From positions 62,001 through 126,000 of the forward strand of contig NZ_JAMPKJ010000002.1 of assembly GCF_039962115.1 (NCBI RefSeq): 64,000 nt of DNA, given 5' to 3'. Every line of letters begins with the position of its first letter. The first letter of the stretch is position 1. A program made the translations under genes and the position numbers. The stretch is from Funiculus sociatus GB2-C1. GTDB lineage: Bacteria > Cyanobacteriota > Cyanobacteriia > Cyanobacteriales > FACHB-T130. Shown piece by piece: positions 9,200 to 18,567 of the stretch. The notes beneath the pieces are model-generated. The model was not told the DNA's origin, made no database searches, and worked only from the letters and a program-made list of their open reading frames with translations.

Positions 9200-9564
9200 G
9201 TTATTAGGACAAGGGTTTCGTTTTTCAGTAATAAATGTCTTTATAGCGTTTGTCAGTTGGCTAGAATATATTAATTAGCCCCTACAGAAGTACCGCACCC
9301 AACCCTTGAATTGCTTTAATTGCAGCTTTAGCTTAATTAACATCAATACAACTTAACTGAAAGTGCAAACTTTGATAAAATATATAGTGGTAACACCCGT
9401 TGGTCGTCCGGGCTAGACAGGCGTAAAACTGGTGCGAAAACATCTGCCAACGTTAAAAGCAAAGTACACAGAACTTCCGGAAGCTAAAGTCTGGGACTAG
9501 GTCACAACAATTTGATAATTGTAGGGTGGGCAATGCCCACCCTATGAAACTAATTACTAATCGC
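9200..9564. other. Intergenic region with a possible structured RNA
   Basis: No ORF of note. After an AT-rich stretch (TTTGATAAAATATATAG at 9372-9388) comes a GC-richer block about 9390-9510. It contains the closing pair CGTTGG (9398-9403) / CCAACG (9447-9452) around an inner segment. It matches no RNA family I know. A palindrome of 21 bp lies at 9523-9543. Confidence 0.3.
9523..9543. repeat. 21-bp palindromic repeat
   Basis: AGGGTGGGCAATGCCCACCC followed by T. This palindrome is common between cyanobacterial genes. It lies 22 bp past the aminotransferase stop (minus strand) and may protect the transcript end, but no T-run follows. Confidence 0.75.
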
Positions 9565-10719
9565 TTAAGATTGGGCAAACACTCTGGCAGCAGCCGCAAC
9601 ACCAGCACCCGGAGTAAAGCCTTCATATCCTACTTCGCGCAGGGTGGCTTCCAGGGAGGCAACAGCAGCGAGAATATCGCGATCGCTCACAAACCCCAAG
9701 TGACCAATACGGAAGATTTTGCCTTTGAGATGGTCTTGTCCGCCAGCCAGAACGATGTCAAACCGCTTTTTCATCACCGACCGGATTTTTTCGGAATCCA
9801 CCCCAGTTGGTGCCACAGCAGTAATTGCCGGACTACCAAAACCATCAGGGGCAAATAAAGGTAACGACAGCCCTTTCATCGCTTCGCGGGTAGCATTCAT
9901 CAAGCGCTGGTGCCGCCCATAGATAGATTCCAACCCCTCAGCCTTCATCATCCGTAAGGCGGTATGCAATGCCACCATCAGGTTAACTGGCGGAGTGAAG
10001 GGGGTAGTATTTTTAGCAGCATCTTTGCGATACTTGCCTAAATCCAGGTAGAAGCGGGGCAACTTAGCGGTTTTGTAAGCTTCCCAGGCTTTTGGGCCGA
10101 CGGATACAAAGCCTAAACCAGGGGGAATCATGTAGGCTTTTTGGGAACCGGAAGCGACCACATCCAGCCCCCATTCGTCAATAGGCAAATTCACAGCCCC
10201 CAAGCTGGTGACAGCATCAACGATTATTAAAGCTTCGCCGTGGGCTTTGACATGACGGTTAATGGTTTCCAGATCGTTGAGAACACCCGTAGAAGTTTCG
10301 CTATGGGTGATAATAACCGCTTTGATTTGTTTGTCGGTGTCGGCTTCGAGTTTGGCGCGAATTTGTTCTGGATCTAGAGGTTGACCCCATTCGGCTGTAA
10401 CTTTGTCAACATTTAAACCGAAAGCTTCGGGTAATTCTGCCCAGCGATCGCCAAATTTGCCGTTACAGCCAACCAACACGCGATCGCCTGGACTCAAAAA
10501 GTTAATAATGCCAGCTTCCATCGCTCCCGTACCGCTGGCAGTTAAACACAGTACATCATTCTGTGTCTGGTGCAACCATTTGAGGTTTTCTGTCACCTCT
10601 GCCATCAACTTGCCAAATTCGCCGCTGCGGTGTCCGAAGGGGTGCTTGGCTAAGGCTAGGAGTACCTGTTCCGGCACTGGGGTAGGGCCGGGAATCATCA
10701 GCATTAGCTTGTCATCCAT
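9565..10719 (-). CDS. Class V PLP aminotransferase (alanine/serine-glyoxylate type)
   Basis: A 384-residue PLP enzyme of the class V family, close to the cyanobacterial proteins once annotated as a soluble hydrogenase 42-kDa subunit and now regarded as serine- or alanine-glyoxylate aminotransferases. Visible: N-terminal MLMIPGPTPVPEQV, substrate region TASGTGAMEAG (61-70), cofactor Asp168 in LIIVDAVTSLG and Schiff-base Lys194 in SGSQKAYMIPPG. The expected role is conversion of photorespiratory glyoxylate to glycine, which fits the glycolate dehydrogenase genes 11 kb away, although no operon links them. The ATG at 10719 is preceded by AAGGACAG. The exact amino donor cannot be told from sequence. 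Confidence 0.9.
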   Translation of the reverse strand: MDDKLMLMIPGPTPVPEQVLLALAKHPFGHRSGEFGKLMAEVTENLKWLHQTQNDVLCLTASGTGAMEAGIINFLSPGDRVLVGCNGKFGDRWAELPEAFGLNVDKVTAEWGQPLDPEQIRAKLEADTDKQIKAVIITHSETSTGVLNDLETINRHVKAHGEALIIVDAVTSLGAVNLPIDEWGLDVVASGSQKAYMIPPGLGFVSVGPKAWEAYKTAKLPRFYLDLGKYRKDAAKNTTPFTPPVNLMVALHTALRMMKAEGLESIYGRHQRLMNATREAMKGLSLPLFAPDGFGSPAITAVAPTGVDSEKIRSVMKKRFDIVLAGGQDHLKGKIFRIGHLGFVSDRDILAAVASLEATLREVGYEGFTPGAGVAAAARVFAQS

Positions 10720-10774
10720 TGATCTGTCCTTAAAGTTGAAGAGCGCATTATTTAGGATCGCACATCTATAGCTG

Positions 10775-10825
10775 ATTGCTAATGGCTAATTACCAGGTTG
10801 TCAATTACCATCAGCTATTAGCAAT
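10775..10825. repeat. Inverted repeat of the ATTGCTAAT type
   Basis: ATTGCTAATGGCT (10775-10787) and AGCTATTAGCAAT (10813-10825) pair at 12 of 13 positions across a 25-bp loop. The same heptamer words recur at gene ends near 15993 and 18635, so this belongs to the local short-repeat family. Confidence 0.6.
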
Positions 10826-10945
10826 TAATAAATGAGTTGTCAAAATTCATGAACCGCTTTGGCGGAGCGTTGGCGTAAGCGATCGCGCTTAAGAAGATTT
10901 ATCGAGTAACTTAGAATCGCTACATTAGCCATTAGCAAATAACTA

Positions 10946-12268
10946 CTAACTAACTTCTGGGTTCGCTGGCGGAGTCTTTCTTAAGAAAGCTGGCAAATCT
11001 ACTTGCAAATTTTTGTTTGGTGGAGGAGATGCTATAGGTGTTGGGGAAACTGGCTTAGAGAGTTGGGAAGCGGCGGCGGATTGGGTTGTCATCAACAGTT
11101 CCAAGAGTTCATCTGGACAGTCTGCGATAACTTTTTCCATTACTTCCTTGAGTTGTTGAGCAAAGGCGTTGGCTGTACCGTAGCGATCTTTCCAATACTG
11201 GATAGCTGCTTCATATTCGCCTGCTTGCTGGGCAGATTTAAGAATTTGCTCTTGCAGGGTGCCTATTTGTAACTCAAGTTCGGCGGTGCGGGAGGAATGA
11301 CGATCGCGTGATTCTGCCAGTTCATGACAAGCTTGTTGAAGTCGAGCTTGAATTTTTAGCTGTTGCTCCAGCTGAATTTCTAGGGCTTCAATTTGGCGGT
11401 AGAGGGTGTCAATGGTGGCGTTTTGTTCCGAGACGAGGGTTTCAGTCTGGTGGAGTGTCACCGTTAGTTGTTGCTGGTCTTCCAGGGCTTCGTGGGCTTG
11501 CTGGAGATGATCTTCTAGCTGATTTAGAGTAGCAGCGCGATCGCTTAACCGACGATACAGCGCCTCAATTTGCCGATGAGACTCGGCTAGCTGCACCTCC
11601 ACACTTCTCCTCAAGCTTCGAGCCTCCAGAATTTCTGCTTCTAGCTCCTGCACTCGTAAAACTTGAGCTTCCAGAGATGTTTGTCTCGTCTCTATCTCCT
11701 GCTGCAACAACTTTTGACCAGCTTGAACAGCCCGACGGCTTTGAGCTAACTCTTTTCGCAGGTGTCCTAGTTCTCCTTGCTGCGATAAAGCGTTTTTTTC
11801 AATAGTCACCAACAATTCTTGAACAGTTTGGTCTTTGAGTAGCGCTTGTGTTTCTTGCGCTTCCAGAGCCTTTTGCTGCTCAGCTAATTCTTGTTTTAGT
11901 TGAGAAAGAGCCTGCTGTTGAAGGTTAGCTACTTCCTCTGTTGAGGCTAGCTGGGCTTTCAAAAGGTTGCGTTCGCCAAGTTCGAGTCTTAGTTCATTTA
12001 CACAAGCTTGGGACTCTTGCAAAGCCTGCTCTAACTGATTAATGCGCTCTAATTGCTGTTGGTCATGAGTTGTACGAGCATCCGCCGCCTTAGCTGCTTC
12101 TCGCCATTGTTCCAACTCTTTGAGTAAAGCTTGACGTTCCTGCTCCCAAGATTGTCCCTGGTCTGGTTCGTGAGGTTGTTGGGTAGCATCAGCATTCGTT
12201 TGTTCTGCTTCTGCTAACGCCTCCTGGGAGTCCCACCAGAAACGATTACTTGAATCTGGTTCAGTCAC
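10946..12268 (-). CDS. Long coiled-coil protein of unknown function
   Basis: A GTG at 12268, preceded by GGGAGG at 6-7 bp, gives a 440-residue protein starting MTEPDSSNRFWWDSQEAL. A TTG 21 bp upstream lies before that ribosome site and is less likely. Residues about 30-370 are almost continuous Gln/Glu/Leu-rich coiled coil. The end is a Pro-rich tail (PVSPTPIASPPPNK) with a last short motif LPAFLRKTPP. No signal peptide, membrane segment or enzyme motif is seen, so a cytoplasmic scaffold or cytoskeletal role is possible. It lies about 110 bp downstream of the DUF5340 gene on the same strand and may be co-transcribed. I do not recognise a characterised homologue. Confidence 0.75.
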   Translation of the reverse strand: MTEPDSSNRFWWDSQEALAEAEQTNADATQQPHEPDQGQSWEQERQALLKELEQWREAAKAADARTTHDQQQLERINQLEQALQESQACVNELRLELGERNLLKAQLASTEEVANLQQQALSQLKQELAEQQKALEAQETQALLKDQTVQELLVTIEKNALSQQGELGHLRKELAQSRRAVQAGQKLLQQEIETRQTSLEAQVLRVQELEAEILEARSLRRSVEVQLAESHRQIEALYRRLSDRAATLNQLEDHLQQAHEALEDQQQLTVTLHQTETLVSEQNATIDTLYRQIEALEIQLEQQLKIQARLQQACHELAESRDRHSSRTAELELQIGTLQEQILKSAQQAGEYEAAIQYWKDRYGTANAFAQQLKEVMEKVIADCPDELLELLMTTQSAAASQLSKPVSPTPIASPPPNKNLQVDLPAFLRKTPPANPEVS

Positions 12269-12380
12269 TCCTAACCTCCCAGAAATCAATAATAGTTTTG
12301 GTGCATCCAGCAGCCATTTCGTGGTTACAAGTTATGAGTTACATCTCTCAGTGTATTCAAAACTCATAACTTTTAACTTT

Positions 12381-12662
12381 CTAACCCTTCGGTTCCCGTT
12401 GTCCGGTGACGACATCCGGCGGCGGTGTCTCCTCAAAAGCGATATTATTCACAGACCAACGGTAATCAACTGGTAAATTTGCTCTGGCGCAGGTTTGCTC
12501 AATTTGCTTTTGTTGAGCCATCGCTTTGCGTAGGGTACTTATAAGCTGGTGAACTTGCTCCCGCACTGCTGGTTGTTGTCTTGCAGCAAAGGAGGTTTGG
12601 CGTTCTAAAAGTTGCAGTAGTAGTTCGTAGTGAATGTGAGACGGAAGGGGAATTGGCTCCAT
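12381..12662 (-). CDS. DUF5340 family protein
   Basis: A 93-residue mostly helical protein: PLPSHIHYELLLQLLERQT near the N-terminus, then a basic/Gln-rich helix (LRKAMAQQKQIEQTCARANL) and a short conserved end PVDYRWSVNN. It matches the cyanobacterial DUF5340 family of unknown function. The ATG at 12662 has GAGG 12-15 bp upstream. It is followed on the same strand by the coiled-coil gene, suggesting a two-gene unit. Confidence 0.8.
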   Translation of the reverse strand: MEPIPLPSHIHYELLLQLLERQTSFAARQQPAVREQVHQLISTLRKAMAQQKQIEQTCARANLPVDYRWSVNNIAFEETPPPDVVTGQREPKG

Positions 12663-13060
12663 GAAACCTGATTTACCTCAAGGGGACGGATATCTAAATT
12701 AAGGATAAAGGCGCAAGGATGGGGGCTGAAGGAAGAAATTTTATAGCTCAAATCCGTCTTATTACCCAGATTATTTTTCAGGTTGTTGATGGTTGATTGT
12801 CCATTAGACTTCTTGCAGTCATCGCCTTGAAAATAAATTTCTGGTTTAAAACTTCAACCTGTTTCAACGGGTTGAAACATTTACCCAAGAATCGCGGCGA
12901 TGATTTTAGCTATGATGCCCAGAACTTCAGTTCTGGACTGAATCAATGTAACAAGTCTATTGATGAACTATGAACCATGAACTATTTAATTAGGGGCAAT
13001 TAGCCAGATTTAATTTATTCATATTTCCTCTTTCATCCTTCTTCCTGATTCAAAAGCGTG
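12663..13060. other. Intergenic region with a nested palindrome
   Basis: No gene seen. At 12853-12878 two mutually exclusive hairpins overlap: TTCAACC...GGTTGAA and GTTTCAAC-GG-GTTGAAAC. A diverged relative occurs near 49950-49980. A pair GAACTTCAGTTC lies near 12925. These look like degenerate interspersed repeats. Confidence 0.45.
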
Positions 13061-13945
13061 TCAATTGGAAAACAGCTTGGCGATACCCGCAGCCGGGTCA
13101 GGCTGTTTTACCAAAGATTCACCAATTAGCACTGCATCTGCACCAGCAGCCTGAACCGTGCTAAGGTCAGATGGGGTGTGCAGCCCGGACTCACTAACGA
13201 CAAGAATGCCGCGCTGTTGCAACTCGCTGCTTCGCGCTGCCAGAATCTGACAGGTTGTTTGCAGATCCACAGAAAAATCTTCCAAGTTGCGATTATTTAT
13301 ACCAACTAGGGTAACGTCTTTCAGAGATAATACGCGGTCTAGTTCTGCTAGAGTATGCACTTCAATCAGGGGTGTCATCCTCAAAGCGTTGGTAATTTTG
13401 ACAAAGTATTGCAGGTCTTTGTCGTTAAGAACTGCCGCAATTAGCAGGACGGCATCAGCTCCGTGTCGTCGGGCGAGATAGATTTGATAAGGATATATTA
13501 CAAAATCCTTACACAATACGGGCAAGTCTACGGCAGCGCGAACAGCAGTCAAGTTTTCAAAGCTACCAGAGAAGAATTTTTTATCAGTGAGTACCGATAA
13601 ACAACTCGCTTGTCCCTGCTGGTATGCGGTAGCGATCGCTACCGCATCGAAATCTTCCCGAATTATTCCCTTACTGGGACTGGCTTTTTTTACTTCCGCA
13701 ATTAAGGCAGGTTTTGTCTTACCTTGTCGTAATGCCCCAACAAAGTCACGCACTGCTGGTGCTGTCTGTACTTGACGCTGCAACTCGTTCAAGGGGAGAC
13801 GTTCTCGCATCCGGTCAACTTCCGTCTCTTTATGCCAGACAATTTCCTCCAAAATGTGACTTGGTTCATTACCAGGTACGACAACTCGATAACCGAAATT
13901 GCTGATGGAAACAGATGGGTTTGGTGGACGACGGCGAATTTGCAT
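13061..13945 (-). CDS. trpC: Indole-3-glycerol phosphate synthase
   Basis: TrpC closes the indole ring in tryptophan synthesis. The 294-residue protein has the standard barrel motifs: [40 protein letters not shown] (catalytic Lys region), [49 protein letters not shown] and [13 protein letters not shown]. The frame is open to 14041, but the ATG at 13945 gives [12 protein letters not shown], the usual cyanobacterial start; the upstream part is repeat sequence. No Shine-Dalgarno is seen. It lies downstream of lpdA on the same strand, with a repeat-filled gap of 117 bp. Confidence 0.95.
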   Translation of the reverse strand: MQIRRRPPNPSVSISNFGYRVVVPGNEPSHILEEIVWHKETEVDRMRERLPLNELQRQVQTAPAVRDFVGALRQGKTKPALIAEVKKASPSKGIIREDFDAVAIATAYQQGQASCLSVLTDKKFFSGSFENLTAVRAAVDLPVLCKDFVIYPYQIYLARRHGADAVLLIAAVLNDKDLQYFVKITNALRMTPLIEVHTLAELDRVLSLKDVTLVGINNRNLEDFSVDLQTTCQILAARSSELQQRGILVVSESGLHTPSDLSTVQAAGADAVLIGESLVKQPDPAAGIAKLFSN

Positions 13946-13981
13946 AGATATAGTTTGGCACAATTCGATTTTGGATTTTGC

Positions 13982-14052
13982 GGAGGTCGGAGTTTCTCCG
14001 CCTCCGATGATTTTAGATTTTGGATTGAAAACAAAATCCAAAATCTAAAATC
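13982..14052. repeat. Paired hairpins between lpdA and trpC
   Basis: First hairpin: GGAGGTCGGAG-TTT-CTCCGCCTCC (13982-14005, one bulge). Second: perfect 18-bp arms GATTTTAGATTTTGGATT (14009-14026) and AATCCAAAATCTAAAATC (14035-14052) with an 8-base loop. The arms are built from the heptamer-like word GATTTTG, as in the STRR at 16787. Lying between two genes of the same strand, it could attenuate or process the transcript. Confidence 0.8.
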
Positions 14053-14062
14053 CTGGCATTGG

Positions 14063-15496
14063 CTAGTGACTTCCTACAGCCCGTTTGTAGGCTTCATCCA
14101 GCACTTCCGAGAGGGTGGGGTGAGCGTGGACATAGTAGGCTAAGGTGTTGACAGTGTTACGAGAAGCGATCGCATTTGCGGCTTCGTGGATCAAATCTGC
14201 TGCGTGCATTCCAATAATATGAACGCCCAGCACTTCCCCGCTGTCTTTGCGGTAGACGACCTTTGCCATGCCGTCCGCTTCTCCTTCAGCGATCGCTTTC
14301 GAGTTACCTTTGAAGTAACTCTTCGCTACCCCTACTTCAAATCCCTGTTCTTTGCCCACATCCTTTGCTGCTGTTTCTGTGTAGCCGACAAAGCTGATTT
14401 CTGGGTGGGTAAATGCTGCGGCTGGGATACTGTGATAGTCTACCAATCGATGGCGATCGCAGATATTTTCTACTGCTACGACACCTTGAGCAGACGCAGC
14501 ATGAGCCAGCATCATCTTACCAGTGGCATCTCCAATCGCCCACAGATGGGGTACTACTTCGCCGCCTGACAAAACTGCCATCCGGTCATCGACGGTGATA
14601 AAGCCCTTTCTATCTGTCTCTACGCCCACAGATTCTAATCCCAGGTCTTTAGTATCTGGAATGCGTCCGGTAGCAACCAGACAAGCATCTACTTCCAGTA
14701 CGTCCACCACTTCTTTAGTTTTAGCATCGGCTAGCTCAATAACTACTGGCGTTCCAGGGGTGACACTTTTTGCCAAAATGCCGACTTTGGTTTCGATGTC
14801 GCGGGGCTTAATCAGTATCCTTTCAGCTATAGTTGCAATGTCGCGGTCAAAACCAGGCATCAGCTGGTCTAAAGCTTCAATCATCGTCACTTCACAGCCT
14901 AAAGCTGTGTAAATATCCGAAAACTCCAGACCGATGTAACCACTGCCAACAATGGCTATCCACGGTGGTAGCGATTCCAATTTTACGCCTTCGTCACTGG
15001 TAAAGACGGTTTTGTGGTCGATTTCAATCCCTGGAGGAACCCAAGGAATTGATCCACTAGAAATGATAATGTCTTTTCCGGTGACAGTTTTTTCGCCCGA
15101 TTCTGTGGTAATAGATACTTTTTGCTGTCCAGCTACTTTACCCCTACCTCGGATGATATCTACACCCAATCGTTGTAGGCTATTTGTCAAATCACCGCGA
15201 ATCTTGGAAACAAGGTTGTTGGCGTGGGACGCGATCGCTTCTTTGTTAAACTCAACGCCAGATACTTGAATACCCAGCGATTTCAGGTGATGGGCGTTAT
15301 GTAACTCCCGTACCCGACCAGATGCCGCAAGCAGTGCTTTTGAAGGAATGCAGCCTCGGTTAACACAAGTACCGCCCATATCTGCTGCTTCTACAATAGC
15401 GGTTTTCAGTCCGCAGCTGACGGCGTGTAATGCAGCACCATGTCCGCCTACGCCCGCCCCAATAATCACTAAATCGTAATCAAATCCCTCAGTCAC
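14063..15496 (-). CDS. lpdA: Dihydrolipoyl dehydrogenase (E3)
   Basis: The flavoprotein E3 component of 2-oxoacid dehydrogenase and/or glycine cleavage complexes; it reoxidises dihydrolipoamide with NAD. The 477 residues show the FAD dinucleotide motif [18 protein letters not shown], the redox disulfide Cys44/Cys49 in [16 protein letters not shown], the NAD motif [17 protein letters not shown], the second FAD site [20 protein letters not shown] and the C-terminal active-site [13 protein letters not shown]. Length is normal for the cyanobacterial/plastid type. It is upstream of trpC on the same strand and divergent from the small ORF at 15719. Confidence 0.97.
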   Translation of the reverse strand: MTEGFDYDLVIIGAGVGGHGAALHAVSCGLKTAIVEAADMGGTCVNRGCIPSKALLAASGRVRELHNAHHLKSLGIQVSGVEFNKEAIASHANNLVSKIRGDLTNSLQRLGVDIIRGRGKVAGQQKVSITTESGEKTVTGKDIIISSGSIPWVPPGIEIDHKTVFTSDEGVKLESLPPWIAIVGSGYIGLEFSDIYTALGCEVTMIEALDQLMPGFDRDIATIAERILIKPRDIETKVGILAKSVTPGTPVVIELADAKTKEVVDVLEVDACLVATGRIPDTKDLGLESVGVETDRKGFITVDDRMAVLSGGEVVPHLWAIGDATGKMMLAHAASAQGVVAVENICDRHRLVDYHSIPAAAFTHPEISFVGYTETAAKDVGKEQGFEVGVAKSYFKGNSKAIAEGEADGMAKVVYRKDSGEVLGVHIIGMHAADLIHEAANAIASRNTVNTLAYYVHAHPTLSEVLDEAYKRAVGSH

Positions 15497-15718
15497 GTTA
15501 CTCTCCCAGTGCGCGATGCCCTACTTATTTTGAACTTGACCAACAGTGAGCGCAAGTCCCAAACGATCAGTTATTAGTCAGTAATTTGACGGGGGACATC
15601 TTTAAAGTCTCTGTTGTATTGTAGAAGCTAACATAATCGCGATTGTCGAGTTTTGGCGATCGTCTCATAACTATCAGAGTCCGCTGCTAGGATGAGCAGT
15701 GTTTTAGGAATCAGACGC

Positions 15719-15943
15719 ATGAATTACAGTCACCAAGAGAACGAACGCGATACCGATGATTCTTTCAGCAAGTCCCTCGACGAATTGCAGGAATTGTTGC
15801 TATCTCAGGAAATTCAGAGAGATACTTCAAAGTTGCAGGCCGTTAAGGGGAATAATCATCAACAATATCCGATTGCCGTAGATGATTTAGAGGATGCCGT
15901 TGCTGACATTGAGCAATATTTCCAAGAAATCGGGAATGGATAA
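15719..15943 (+). CDS. Small acidic cyanobacterial protein
   Basis: A 74-residue acidic protein: MNYSHQENERDTDDSFSKSL at the start, a helical centre, and AVDDLEDAVADIEQYFQEIG at the end. The frame is open from an ATG at 15692, but AGGA at 10 bp before the ATG at 15719 favours the shorter form. I recall similar small proteins of unknown function in cyanobacteria but cannot name a family. No signal or membrane segment. Divergent from lpdA. Confidence 0.65.
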   Translation: MNYSHQENERDTDDSFSKSLDELQELLLSQEIQRDTSKLQAVKGNNHQQYPIAVDDLEDAVADIEQYFQEIGNG

Positions 15944-15995
15944 TTGGTCTTTGGGCATTTTCCGCTCAAAGTCTGATTTTGTAGCAAACCAATGG

Positions 15996-16784
15996 CTAAT
16001 TGCTAAAACTTTTCTGACGCTGCGCTTCGTATAACATCAAGGCAGCTGCTACAGCTACGTTCAAAGACTCTACCCCCGGACTCAGGGGAATTTTCACCTG
16101 CACATCCGCCATTATACTTAAATTATCTGACAACCCAGCGCCTTCATTGCCCATCAAAATCAGCGTCGGACGGCGCAAGTCAACTTCCCAATAAGTTAAA
16201 GTTGCTGTGGGAACAGTTGCTACTACCTGCATCCCTTGTTTCCGACACTGGGAAATGTCAGCTATTAAATCGGAACTGACGCTCATCGGTAGCCGAAACC
16301 ACTGTCCGGCTGAGGCTCGCAGCACCTTCGGATTATCTAAATCTACACTATCTGCACTGACACAAAGCCAATCTACACCAGATGCGGCGGCGGTGCGAAT
16401 CATTGTCCCCAGGTTGCCGGGATCTTGTATTGTTTCCAATACCAGCCCCAAACCAGTGACAGGTAGACTTTGCGCCCGATTGGAGACTCGCGGTGCTGTA
16501 GCGACTACACCATCTGGTTGAATTGTGGTAGCAACAGCCTTCAAGACTTCTGGACTCACCAATTCGGTGCGCGGGGAACGTTGACAAATGCTGTTCCAGA
16601 GTTGCGGGTGACGCTCCTGCCATTCCAGCGTACAGCAAACTGTCACCAGAGGATAATCAGCTGCGATCGCTTCCTCCAGCAAGTGCGTCCCTTCCAACAA
16701 AAACAGCTGCTGCTCTCGCCGCTCTTTAGCAGTATGCAACTTGCGGATTTGCTTTACCAGAGGATTCTGGAGACTGGTCAACAT
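15996..16784 (-). CDS. SpoU/TrmH family RNA 2'-O-ribose methyltransferase
   Basis: A 262-residue SPOUT-fold methyltransferase. It has an N-terminal substrate-binding domain (SLQNPLVKQIRKLHTAKERR, LFLLEGTHLLEEAI) and the three SAM-knot motifs: GLVLETIQDPGNLGTMIRTA (motif 1), PTLILMGNEGAGLSDNL (motif 2) and IPLSPGVESLNVAVAAALML (motif 3). Relatives methylate a ribose in 23S rRNA or tRNA; the exact site cannot be assigned. The ATG at 16784 is separated by only two bases from a GATTTTG-type STRR, so there is no Shine-Dalgarno. The tRNA-Leu gene lies upstream on the same strand with its own terminator between. Confidence 0.92.
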   Translation of the reverse strand: MLTSLQNPLVKQIRKLHTAKERREQQLFLLEGTHLLEEAIAADYPLVTVCCTLEWQERHPQLWNSICQRSPRTELVSPEVLKAVATTIQPDGVVATAPRVSNRAQSLPVTGLGLVLETIQDPGNLGTMIRTAAASGVDWLCVSADSVDLDNPKVLRASAGQWFRLPMSVSSDLIADISQCRKQGMQVVATVPTATLTYWEVDLRRPTLILMGNEGAGLSDNLSIMADVQVKIPLSPGVESLNVAVAAALMLYEAQRQKSFSN

Positions 16785-16786
16785 TC

Positions 16787-16822
16787 GATTTTGGATTTTT
16801 AGATTTTGGATTTTGGATTGGG
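16787..16822. repeat. GATTTTG heptamer repeat abutting a start codon
   Basis: Copies of GATTTTG at 16787, 16802 and 16809 with variants between. On the minus strand this is CCAAAATC-type repeat ending two bases before the methyltransferase ATG, so it occupies the ribosome-binding region. The same word recurs near 13965-14052 and 45661-45718. Confidence 0.75.
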
Positions 16823-16837
16823 GATGGCTTGCTTAGT

Positions 16838-16872
16838 ACAAAAAAATTTGGGATTACTAGCCTAGTAATCCC
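16838..16872 (-). terminator. Terminator of tRNA-Leu
   Basis: Perfect 10-bp stem GGGATTACTA / TAGTAATCCC with a 3-base loop at 16850-16872. On the minus strand it is followed by AAATTTTTTTGT (16838-16849). It lies 20 bp past the 3' end of the tRNA. Confidence 0.85.
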
Positions 16873-16892
16873 ACAAAAATCCAAAATTGAGA

Positions 16893-16976
16893 TGCGGAAC
16901 CCGGGACTTGAACCCGGACATCCTTGCGGACTCTAGAACCTGAATCTAGCGCGTCTGCCAATTCCGCCAGTTCCGC
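16893..16976 (-). tRNA. trnL: tRNA-Leu (anticodon CAG)
   Basis: An 84-nt class II tRNA. The acceptor stem is GCGGAAC / GTTCCGC with discriminator A. The anticodon stem CTAGA / TCTAG encloses loop TTCAGGT (anticodon CAG), the long variable arm is GTCCGCAAGGAT-like, and the T arm is CCGGG-TTCAAGT-CCCGG. No CCA is encoded and no intron is present. The 3' side is followed by a strong terminator. Confidence 0.95.
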
Positions 16977-17187
16977 GTAGCCTTGACTACATTTCCAAAT
17001 TATCATATTGCCGCAAGTTTTGGCATTAGTCAACTAATTTGTTTGCTCCGGAAATTGGAACCAGGACAAGGTAAAATGCTTAACTCGGCTGAAAATGATA
17101 TCTGGAGTGCCAATAATGTAGACATTTAAAATCTTTACTGTAGAATCAAAACCAAATTTAAAAAAATGCAACACTATTTCCGGAAAT

Positions 17188-18558
17188 TTGGAGGATAGAC
17201 CTATTAACCCCTCTCTCAACCTGACCAACACCTACTCTCTGCCCGAAGAAGACAAATCCGTCCTACAGATTTGGGGCAAAAACTCTCTCAAAGGACACGC
17301 CAAAATTAGCGGTGCCAAGAACTCAGCCCTGGCGATCATGGCGGGAGCATTGCTTTGTCCGGAAGATTTTCGCCTCCGGAATGTTCCCTCGCTTGTCGAT
17401 GTGGAACGAATGGGTCAAATTTTGTCGTCCTTGGGTGTAAAGCTAGAACGAAATGGCGACATTCTCGACATCAACGCCAGCCACATCGGAGAATCAAAAG
17501 CGCCCTATGAGTTGGTTTCGCAACTGCGGGCAAGCTTCTTTCTCATAGGCCCGATGCTGGCGCGTCTGGGGGTGGCAAGGGTGCCTTTACCAGGCGGTTG
17601 CGCTATTGGTGCCAGACCAGTTGATCTCCACGTCCGGGGTTTGCGGGACATGGGGGCAGATGTGCAAATTGAGCATGGAATTGTCCATGCTTATGTCAAT
17701 GGAAGCAGCGGAAAGTTAAAAGGGGCAAAAATTTATTTAGATTATCCCAGCGTCGGTGCTACAGAGACGCTGATGATGGCGGCGACCTTGGCGGAAGGCG
17801 AAACTACGATAGAAAACGCCGCCCAAGAGCCTGAAGTCGCGGATCTGGCTAATTTCTGCAATTCGATGGGCGCGAGAGTTCGCGGTGCAGGCACCAACAC
17901 AATTGTAATTTCCGGTGTTCCCAAATTGCATTCTACCGACTACAGCATTATTCCCGACCGGATTGAGGCGGGGACGTTGCTAGTAGCAGGGGCAATTACG
18001 CATTCAGAAATCAGTATCTCGCCTGTGGTTCCAGATCATCTGACGGCAGCGATCGCTAAGCTGCGAGAAATTGGCGCTAAGGTGATTGAAGATGCACCCG
18101 ACTGTCTGCGGATTATCGGCGGACACCAATACGTAGGTACTGATATCGAAACCTTGCCCTATCCGGGTTTCCCGACAGATATGCAGGCGCAGTTTATGGC
18201 GTTGCTGACACTTGCCGATGGCGATAGCGCCATCAGTGAAACCGTGTTTGAAAATCGTTTGCGTCACGTTGCCGAATTAAATCGCATGGGTGCAGATATT
18301 CGCGTCAAAGGCAACCATGCGCTAGTGCGGGGTGTGTCGATGCTATCGGGCGCGCCAGTATTAGCGACAGATTTACGCGCTTCGGCGGCGCTGGTGCTGG
18401 CGGCGCTGGCGGCAGAAGGAAAAACGACGATTCAAGGATTGCAGCATCTAGACCGAGGCTATGAGAAGCTGGAGGAGAAACTGCGGCAACTGGGAGCTAA
18501 ATTAGAGCGGGTGCAGGATGAGGATACTTTGCCCGTTGAAAGTGTAAAGGTTGGCTAA
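17188..18558 (+). CDS. murA: UDP-N-acetylglucosamine 1-carboxyvinyltransferase
   Basis: MurA catalyses the first committed step of peptidoglycan synthesis, adding enolpyruvate to UDP-GlcNAc. Visible: [18 protein letters not shown] near the N-terminus, the active-site loop [15 protein letters not shown] (Cys138 counted from the TTG), and the later motifs [16 protein letters not shown] and [17 protein letters not shown]. Length is normal (456 from the TTG). The start is odd: no in-frame ATG or GTG precedes the conserved region. Candidates are TTG at 17188, or ATT at 17203, which lies 8 bp after a perfect GGAGG and would give the natural-looking N-terminus [12 protein letters not shown]. The annotated coordinate uses the TTG. 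The gene appears monocistronic. Confidence 0.95.
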   Translation: MEDRPINPSLNLTNTYSLPEEDKSVLQIWGKNSLKGHAKISGAKNSALAIMAGALLCPEDFRLRNVPSLVDVERMGQILSSLGVKLERNGDILDINASHIGESKAPYELVSQLRASFFLIGPMLARLGVARVPLPGGCAIGARPVDLHVRGLRDMGADVQIEHGIVHAYVNGSSGKLKGAKIYLDYPSVGATETLMMAATLAEGETTIENAAQEPEVADLANFCNSMGARVRGAGTNTIVISGVPKLHSTDYSIIPDRIEAGTLLVAGAITHSEISISPVVPDHLTAAIAKLREIGAKVIEDAPDCLRIIGGHQYVGTDIETLPYPGFPTDMQAQFMALLTLADGDSAISETVFENRLRHVAELNRMGADIRVKGNHALVRGVSMLSGAPVLATDLRASAALVLAALAAEGKTTIQGLQHLDRGYEKLEEKLRQLGAKLERVQDEDTLPVESVKVG

Positions 18559-18567
18559 TGGCTAAGA

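Noticed and set aside
12853-12878. GTTTCAAC...GTTGAAAC looked like a CRISPR repeat half
   Set aside because: It occurs once, with no regularly spaced copies and no cas genes; it is an interspersed hairpin.
13946-14041. N-terminal extension of trpC
   Set aside because: It is encoded by the repeat-rich gap; the conserved start is MQIRRR at 13945.
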